DNA of 64,000 bases from Mixophyes australis. Its lineage: Eukaryota; Chordata; Amphibia; Anura; Limnodynastidae. The stretch is taken from assembly GCA_036250195.1 (NCBI GenBank), contig JAVHZZ010000011.1, forward strand, positions 1,623,001 to 1,687,000, in the 5' to 3' direction. Positions 57,303 through 64,000 of the stretch are shown here, in pieces. The translations under genes were made by a program, and so were the position numbers. Position 1 is the stretch's first letter. Each line of letters starts with the position of its first letter. Under the pieces are notes generated by a model that was not told the origin of the DNA, made no database searches, and saw only the letters and a list, made by a program, of their open reading frames with translations.

Positions 57303-57935
57303 TGTTTTACAAATAGTGCTAATTGTGTTGTTTTGTTTTCCCGGATTGAGTCCAGTTACAGAATCCACCGTGAGTGGATGTGAGCGGTTTATTGAGTACA
57401 CAGATGAGGATAATCAGGCATAATAGAAAGTATCCAAATTGTTCAGAATTGTCTTTCTCTCCAGGTTTGTCCAGACTTTTTAGCACAATATACCGTTATA
57501 AGGACATTTTGTGGCAGATAACCTAAGTAGATGTGTGGGGTACAGTACTGGGGTCCCCGTCTAGAGGCCTGGCCTGGGATAGATATGGGAACATTGGACA
57601 ATTCCAATTATAGGCCCCTATATGTTACTGTGGCACTTTATGTTCAGTGCCTCTGAGGGGCCGGTGAGCCAGGTCAGCCTGATTTACTTCCAGCTCCATT
57701 CGTCAAAACATAAAAAATACAAACAAAATCTTAAATATCTACAAAATCTGGAAAAAATGATTTACATTTATTTAAATTAATCATGTTTACTATGAATATA
57801 TCCTGCTTGGACCATCTTGTGACAGTGGAGGTACATGCAATGCCCGGGAGCAGCCTCTCTCTGTCTCCAGGGAAACACCCGTCACTTTGTTTAGTAATAG
57901 GTCCGACAATGTGACGTAACTTCACCTGGGATTAT
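57303..57935. other. no gene seen
   Basis: Nothing recognised between the CA-rich array and A7. Confidence 0.45.
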
Positions 57936-58527
57936 GGGGTATATTTAAGAAAGCACGGTAGTGCACTTACCGTGGAAATCAGCTCCCGATGTGCCCTCAG
58001 CAAATTTATTAAAGGTGCATCCCAGCAAATATCATGGATATCTGCTGCTTTGCACTCCTGATCGTTTTTGCGAGCAGTCACCATTCAACAGAATGGTGAC
58101 TGCTCCTGGCCGCAATCTAACAAGTCCCGAAAAAATGTTTTTTTCGGGAACTTGTGTTAATGTACCAGCTGAAGCTGACGTACATCATCCGAAATGCTGC
58201 TAAAACTGTTGTTCTTGGTTATGTCCAGCTCTGCTCCGGACAGCGCATGCGCAGGGAGTGATCTTGTGATCCCTCCCTGTCACAGCCTCAAGCTCTCCGG
58301 ACGGCACATGCGCAGTAGCATGAAGAAGAGAAAGTACACTGAAGAGGAGGAGGAGATCGGGAGACAGCGGTGAGTATGGGTTTTTTTTAATCACAGAAAC
58401 AGCAGTTTTTCGGAACTGCTGTTTGTGTTACATTTTTCATAAATTTGAGAAATACATCAATCCTTATCCATGCGATAAGGATTGATAAGTATTTCTCGTT
58501 TTGCCCGATAAATGATAAATGTGCCCC
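57936..58527 (+). mobile_element. family A MITE, copy A7, full length
   Basis: Left end GGGGTATATTTAAGAAAG, right end GATAAATGTGCCCC. It is flanked by TAT on both sides (57933-57935 and 58528-58530), a possible 3-bp duplication. It keeps the first hairpin (TATCATGGATA core) and a perfect 15-bp stem GAGCAGTCACCATTC / GAATGGTGACTGCTC (58072-58105). It also keeps the AGCTGAAGCTG hairpin and the AACAGCAGTTTTTCGG hairpin. The GGAGGGATC stem has decayed. Confidence 0.87.
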
Positions 58528-59351
58528 TATATCTCTACCCAGCAGAATAACAGTTACATAATAAGACATCCCCCCATGCAGTACACCCCCCACATCTCTG
58601 GCAGTGATAAATGAGATAAGAGGAGAGAACTTTCTGCTGTAAGATTGATAAATCAATAACATTGTGTAAGGTTACCACATTTATTCCAAAGCCTCAGTCT
58701 ACGAATTACACACAAAATCACATTTCAGATGTTTCTCCCTCGGGCAGGGAGGAGAGAGGGGGGTAGAGAGGAAATTGAGCACAGTTTAAAACAGCATTTT
58801 TTGGTCTCTTTGATTGAGGCTGGCTGTATGCTCCAAACCTCTCTCTGTTTCTGGACTGTTCACCTGCTGCAAAGGTTTGCAGACAGGCCCCAAATGTTCC
58901 TCTATCATACGTTGGAGTACACAGTGCAAGGAGAGGCAGTGGCCCCAGCAGGAGCTGAGCGCACATACTTATGTATTCAAGCTGCGCTCCGAGTCATAGC
59001 TGATGGATCTGAGAGACGTGGCTTCCAAACTTTCCTCAGAGGTGTCAATCAGCACTCTGCTCGCTGAACTTGTGCCCCGTACCAATTTGTACCAGCACTA
59101 CATAAGGAAAAGTGGGTGACTGGCAGGTTTACGCTGGAAAAAGTCCAAAAGCAAAAATCACGGAGCCATCAGTGGAGGATAAGATAGAGGACGAGCTTCT
59201 TCTCTGCCGGTGATACAGTGATGTGAGCAGTGTCCACGCCGAGCAACACTCCACAACATCCCAATCCCTGAATTAATAATGTGCTCTAATTCAATAAACA
59301 TTTATAGTTTAATGCATTTTGAGATGCAAATGTACATGCACATATTCTCGC
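58528..59351. other. no confirmed gene
   Basis: Contains a 112-residue plus-strand open frame (58729-59067) with no recognised domain. Not called a gene. Confidence 0.4.
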
Positions 59352-60022
59352 TACCCTGCATAGCCTCACACCGTGCCTCCCTGTCCTGCCTAGCCTCACA
59401 CCGTGCCTCCCTGTCCTGCCTAGCCTCACACCGTGCCTCCCTGCCCTGCCTAGCCTCACACCGTGCCTCCCTGCCCTGCCTAGCCTCACACCGTGCCTCC
59501 CTGCCCTGCCTAGCCTCACACCGTGCCTCCCTGCCCTGCCTAGCCTCACACCGTGCCTCCCTGCCCTGCCTAGCCTCACACCGTGCCTCCCTGCCCTGCC
59601 TAGCCTCACACCGTGCCTCCCTGCCCTGCCTAGCCTCACACCGTGCCTCCCTGCCCTGCCTAGCCTCACACCGTGCCTCCCTGCCCTGCCTAGCCTCACA
59701 CCGTGCCTCCCTGCCCTGCCTAGCCTCACACCTTGCCTCCCTGCCCTGCCTAGCCTCACACCGTGCCTCCCTGCCCTGCCTAGCCTCACACCGTGCCTCC
59801 CTGCCCTGCCTAGCCTCACACCGTGCCTCCCTGCCTAGCCTCACACCGTGCCTCGCTGCCCTGCCTCACACCGTGCCTCGCTGCCCTGCCTAGCCTCACA
59901 CCGTGCCTCCCTGCCCTGCCTAGCCTCACACCGTGCCTCCCTGCCCTGCCTAGCCTCACACCTTGCCTCCCTGTCCTGCCTAGCCTCACACCGTGCCTCC
60001 CTGTCCTGCCTAGCCTCACACA
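59352..60022. repeat. 30-bp minisatellite, about 22 units
   Basis: Unit GCCTAGCCTCACACCGTGCC plus TCCCTGCCCT. Very homogeneous from about 59430 to 59830; edge units carry CTGTCCT. Two irregular short units lie near 59830-59880. Since 30 is a multiple of three, the plus strand shows a repeated decapeptide (CLASHRASLP) over 204 residues. The homogeneity and lack of any gene context argue for a repeat, not a protein. Confidence 0.97.
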
Positions 60023-60094
60023 AAGTGTCTCGCTGACCTGTCTTAATGCCAGACATGTGTCTCACATCATCCCCAGAAGACGGTGCGTCTTCAG

Positions 60095-60450
60095 GAGCGT
60101 ATTACAGGGACCTTGTACAGTAGATGGACAATAGTTCTGGGGAGAACATTAATATTCCAGCAGGACAATGACACAAGGCCTACAGCAAAGTCACATTAAA
60201 GCACCTTATATATAATATGAATATATCTATGTACAAAAGTGACCCAAAGACCCGACCCAGACCCCATCAAGAAACTCTGGAATGATTTGCAGTCCGGTCC
60301 CCATCCAACCTGATGGAACTGGAGCAATAATGTAAGGAGAATGGGAGATAACTGCAGTGTCCAGATGTATAGAGCTGGGAGAGACAGACACAGCTGTAAC
60401 CACAGCTTCTGCCGGGTATTAGTACATGACATTACTGATTACATAAGAGT
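60095..60450 (+). pseudogene. Tc1-like transposase relic, C-terminal part
   Basis: ATATTCCAGCAGGACAATGA reads as FQQDND, the motif before the catalytic-triad end of Tc1 elements. CCCGACCCAGACCCCATCAA is a decayed SPDLNPI. GAACTGGAGCAATAATGTAA, AACTGCAGTGTCCAGATGTA and CAGCTGTAACCACAGCTTCT follow. The same order is seen at 32580-32870. Stops and a small insertion (about 60205-60235) break it. Confidence 0.8.
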
Positions 60451-61188
60451 AGGTTTGACATTATTAGGGGAAAATATCGATGACTAAACAAACTGATCCA
60501 TGATGTAAGAAAACAAAGTGTGAAAAATGCCAAAAAAGGTGGCGAATACTCGTTATGGGCAGCGTACAAAGAGACGTCACCCACGGCAGCCGCCATCTGT
60601 CAGTCACTGGCTGGAGCCGCACCATATGCCCTGGTTATCTCAGCCAAGTGCAAAGAGAACCAACCAGAACAGAAAGAGACAGTGAGCTGGCAGCAGAGGG
60701 AGACTGATCTACTATGATGATTTATGATTAATGATCTATTCCCAGGACCCGTCGTCTATTTAGTATGACACTAACTGATCGTCGCAGCGATGGAGTCATT
60801 GCTGGAGGCTTCCATAGTATTGTTCTCCCACCTTCAGGGATGTGGCTCTATTATAATCCTATGTTAGTGAACTCCTCTACATAGGAAGCAGTGTTATAAA
60901 CTACCCCCAATCTTCTTGCCTGTAAGCTCCATATATGTAGTGAATGTACGGACCATCAGTCGCTCACATTCTCCACCAGTCACTAAATAAACATGTACTA
61001 TGAGACACGACGGCAGATGTCAGTGGTCTGTGTTTAGCCAGGAGTCTACTGGCCGAATTCTAGTGGCCCCATAGCTGCCTATAGATCATATGTCCTAACA
61101 TTGACCTGATGGAAATAGGGACAAATAGTAAGCGGTGTGGCACACACAGGAAGTGGCCACAGTCATGTGATCTTGGGGCATGATCATA
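60451..61188. other. no gene seen
   Basis: No recognised feature. Confidence 0.45.
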
Positions 61189-61322
61189 CCACATGGGGGG
61201 TGCCTAGCGCCAGACCCTCCTGCCCCCCCCGAAGACACCCTTGCCACACCACATGGGGACGTGCCTAGCGCCAGACCCTCCTGCCCCCCCCCCGAAGACA
61301 CCCTTGCCACACCACATGGGGA
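61189..61322. repeat. 60-62-bp direct duplication
   Basis: Two copies of CCACATGGGG, GTGCCTAGCGCCAGACCCTC, a C tract, and GAAGACACCCTTGCCACA, followed by a third CCACATGGGG. The copies differ mainly in C-tract length. Confidence 0.95.
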
Positions 61323-63827
61323 CATACCGTACAACTTCCTGGCAGTCGGAGCAAACGTGCCACCTGTCAGAATGGCAGGACAGTCCCTGAATTCGGGACA
61401 GTTTGGGTCATGTAATAATGAGGGATCATCATACATGCCACAGAGAAGAACTATATATTTATATTATACTGGAAGACTGATGACTATCAGTATTCGATGA
61501 ATACTTCACGGTTTAAGCGGCTCCATTCACTGACAGTTTCTTATAAGCAATCACCACTAAATTCATTAGGATAATTTATGTAGCATTATTCACAGCTCAC
61601 CATGACAAATGTGAAGGAAATTGGAGGATAATATATCCACTGATGGATAAACTGACTTATAAGTTAGTAACAATCTCTGCAAGCGCACGCCACGCTGTAT
61701 AATATACGAGAACTGCCATTCACGGACATCCTACTCATTGCCATATAATGCTTAACGTGTTGTGTTTATTAACCCCACCAGCGTGACAAGAGGTACAGTG
61801 CGGACTTACCCTGAGTGATAACAAAGGAAGAGTCAATCATATGTACTATAACAATCCAGCTCAACTCCCCGCTTCACGCGTGGAAATGTGTCACATGTTT
61901 AGCTTCACGCTATCCTACATCAGCGCTCATGTTCTTCCCATGTTGCAGGTGAGTGGGAGTCATCCTATTTAATTATTTCTGATCATATGAAATGAAGGAT
62001 TATTCCTCAAGTCTGCAGCCACTGCCGCACACACACCGGTTCTCAGAGTCAGCTGATGCCAGTTTGTATAACTGACAGTCCGGTATATAACAGCCCTTTA
62101 TTACCTCCACAACACGCATGTCATGGGCTGTAATGTGGTTGTATGTTCATAACGAGAGAGTCTGCGATGAGACTGTAAAAGAAGCATTAAAATGTACAAT
62201 CCAGTCATTACCCATTGAGATCCCCAAAATTTATTGAAAATATTATGACTGGGCCTTCAGTGATCCCGTAAAACCAGTGACCACCCAACCACTTCTCTTG
62301 TTGCTTCATTTAAGATCACAACAAGTTGTAACATTCTTCTATTTCCATCTAATGATTCTAAATGAGATACATTCCTCACATTTTATATGGATTAATAGAC
62401 CGCGGAATATACACAGAAGTCAGACTTCAAACTAATTTACATTGATGTTGCCATTTTCAATTGATATATAGATTTTTATTGTCCAATTGTTGTGCAGCTA
62501 AACAACAAACATATATTTCCTTTGATCATAGGTTTACTCTCATTATTTGCATTATTGCTGGATGTTTTCAATACAAAATGGACATGAATGGCGCAGATGA
62601 AAGTAATTATTTTCCATCCTGTGGGGTAAGGAGTCAGCGATCGTATATTACAGGTTTACATTAATCAGAAAAGGATGAGCATACACATGTATTGTATGTA
62701 TAGAAGGAGAGTGTTACTGATAGAGTCTGTACTTTCTGGGTAATAAGCTTCAGCAGGATAATGCAGATAGCATGCGTGGCCATTGGAATAATGAGCTGTA
62801 ATAAGGTGAAAATATCTCCTATTATAAGTCTGCGGGAACCAAGAGTATAATAATAGGAGAGTAATTCAGACCTCTGCAGTTACACGTTAGCTGCCATCTT
62901 TATCTACCAAGCTCATCTCACACCATGGCGATTCCCAGCGCTATATAACGTACAGAATATCATTACATTAATGCTTCCGCTGCCAGGGGGGAAAGCAGCA
63001 TATTACGCAGCAATGTACTTTTATTAGTACATAGAGAGTTACAGAGATACAAAGCCTCTGATGCTCAGTCCTCTCCCCTCACATGAAGGGGTTAAATGGA
63101 TTATACCATTCCTACACTGAAGCGGGGGACGGACTAGACTTACAGTAATATATCTTACACCCCCTGTATAATACATCAGCTGCCCCCGGTTACTGGCAGA
63201 CTGAGTGAATTATACCCTCCAGCAACGTCAGGGACGTAACACTAAAGATAGGGGCTTATTAGCTTAATTGTCATCATCACATTTATCTGTAATTTGTCTG
63301 AATAACCACACACACCCTGCAGGGAAATTACACTAATAACAGAGAAGAAAATCTTCAGTGAGAGACATTATATAGGAGGTTTCCTGCCATAGGTGGATCC
63401 CAAGCACCAATCAGAACTAACCCTGTATAATGTGCAGACATCATCGTAGTACAGGAAGCGGAGAATGGTCTAACGTTCCCCCCTCGGCAGCGTAGCTGAC
63501 ACCACAACTAAGACATCAGTCTTATATGAATACTCACAGAGAGTTTATGTATGATGAGGTCTCTCCTCATTGGCCTGTTGGATATATTGTTATATAGAAT
63601 TACACCAGGTAGCATTTTGCTTAATAAATTAATCCAAGGCCAGCAGTATATCTTATACAATGTTTCATGCTGCACTATGGAGCGGAAGATAGTCTAATAA
63701 TAATGGAGAACATCACGCACTGCGCACCAGTAACACCATCCCCCCCACGAGGTCCTGACCTCCAGCTCTGTACTAAAACCTCAACCTTGCTGCCCACCCC
63801 AAAATAATCTTACCCTCTTCTAGCAAA
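61323..63827. other. no gene; possible regulatory patch
   Basis: No coding region. 62440-62620 is AT-rich and contains CCTTTGATC (TCF/LEF consensus) and ATTTGCATTATTG (octamer-like). This is typical of, but not proof for, a vertebrate enhancer. Confidence 0.35.
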
Positions 63828-64000
63828 TTAGCACAGAGCGAAGGGCCACACGCCAGAAGGGAGGGGCACAGTTGGAAGAAGGGGCCACACGCAGGGAGGG
63901 AGGGGCACAGTGGGAGAAAAGGACCACATGCACGGAGGGAGGAAGGGGCCACACGCAGGGAGGGAGGAAGGGCACACTGAAAGGGAGGGGCCACACGCAG
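63828..64000. repeat. G-rich minisatellite, runs off the window
   Basis: Irregular units built from GGGCCACACGCAGGGAGGG and AGGGGCACAGTGGGAGAA. At least five partial units are visible. The right boundary is outside the window. Confidence 0.9.

Noticed and set aside
56495..57383. Two overlapping frames of about 270 residues rich in His and Thr
   Set aside because: They translate CA repeats with TTTATA spacers; pure repeat artefact.
58729..59067. 112-residue plus-strand frame just right of A7
   Set aside because: Nothing recognisable, and an overlapping frame of similar length exists in another phase.
59279..59893. 204-residue frame with a perfect decapeptide repeat
   Set aside because: A 30-bp repeat unit automatically gives a decapeptide repeat. 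Other frames on both strands are also open, there is no signal for a start or splice sites, and the array edges decay as non-coding satellites do.

Overview
The window reads as non-coding vertebrate DNA, and the repeat content fits an amphibian, probably a frog. I find no protein-coding gene, rRNA, tRNA or CRISPR array that I can defend. Nearly every long open frame lies in a stop-free tandem repeat or a decayed transposon. The frog assignment rests on remembered repeat families (L2 and CR1 non-LTR elements, a tRNA-derived SINE with an L2-like tail, Tc1-like relics, hAT and PIF/Harbinger-type non-autonomous elements), not on a database search.

Layout. 1-1212: 58-61 bp minisatellite. 1.4-5.8 kb: a small MITE, a 1,062 bp hAT-type element with 8-bp target duplications and an internal insertion, and the first member (A1) of a hairpin-rich MITE family called family A here. 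6.0-7.45 kb: a MITE whose centre is a 1 kb minisatellite. 7.5-11 kb: single-copy-looking DNA. 11.16-12.5 kb: GC-rich promoter-like block. 13.9-17.3 kb: SINE, C-rich minisatellite, A2, and a TIR element carrying a SINE tail. 18.2-20.3 kb: Tc1-like relic, A3, microsatellite. 21.3-24.55 kb: 31-bp satellite of about 106 units with higher-order structure. 26.1-26.9 kb: 29-bp minisatellite. 27.5-28.8 kb: A4-A5 head-to-tail dimer. 31-35.2 kb: SINE and L2 tails, a second Tc1 relic, and a 162 bp MITE with TTA duplications. 37.7-41.3 kb: a younger L2 inserted into the tail of an older L2. 41.9-43.4 kb: a large imperfect palindrome. 44.05-44.55 kb: CR1 3' end. 45-47.7 kb: two minisatellites. 50.55-51.7 kb: second hAT-type element with 8-bp duplications. 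53-60.5 kb: A6, A7, three tandem arrays and a third Tc1 relic. The window ends inside another G-rich tandem array.

No genes act together here; what the window shows is repeat dynamics. The most distinctive item is family A: seven copies in 64 kb, with matching TIR-like ends and a string of short hairpins instead of one overall fold. Stem sequences differ between copies while base pairing is kept. Tandem repeats have also grown inside hairpin loops of MITEs in two places, and several elements are nested in others.
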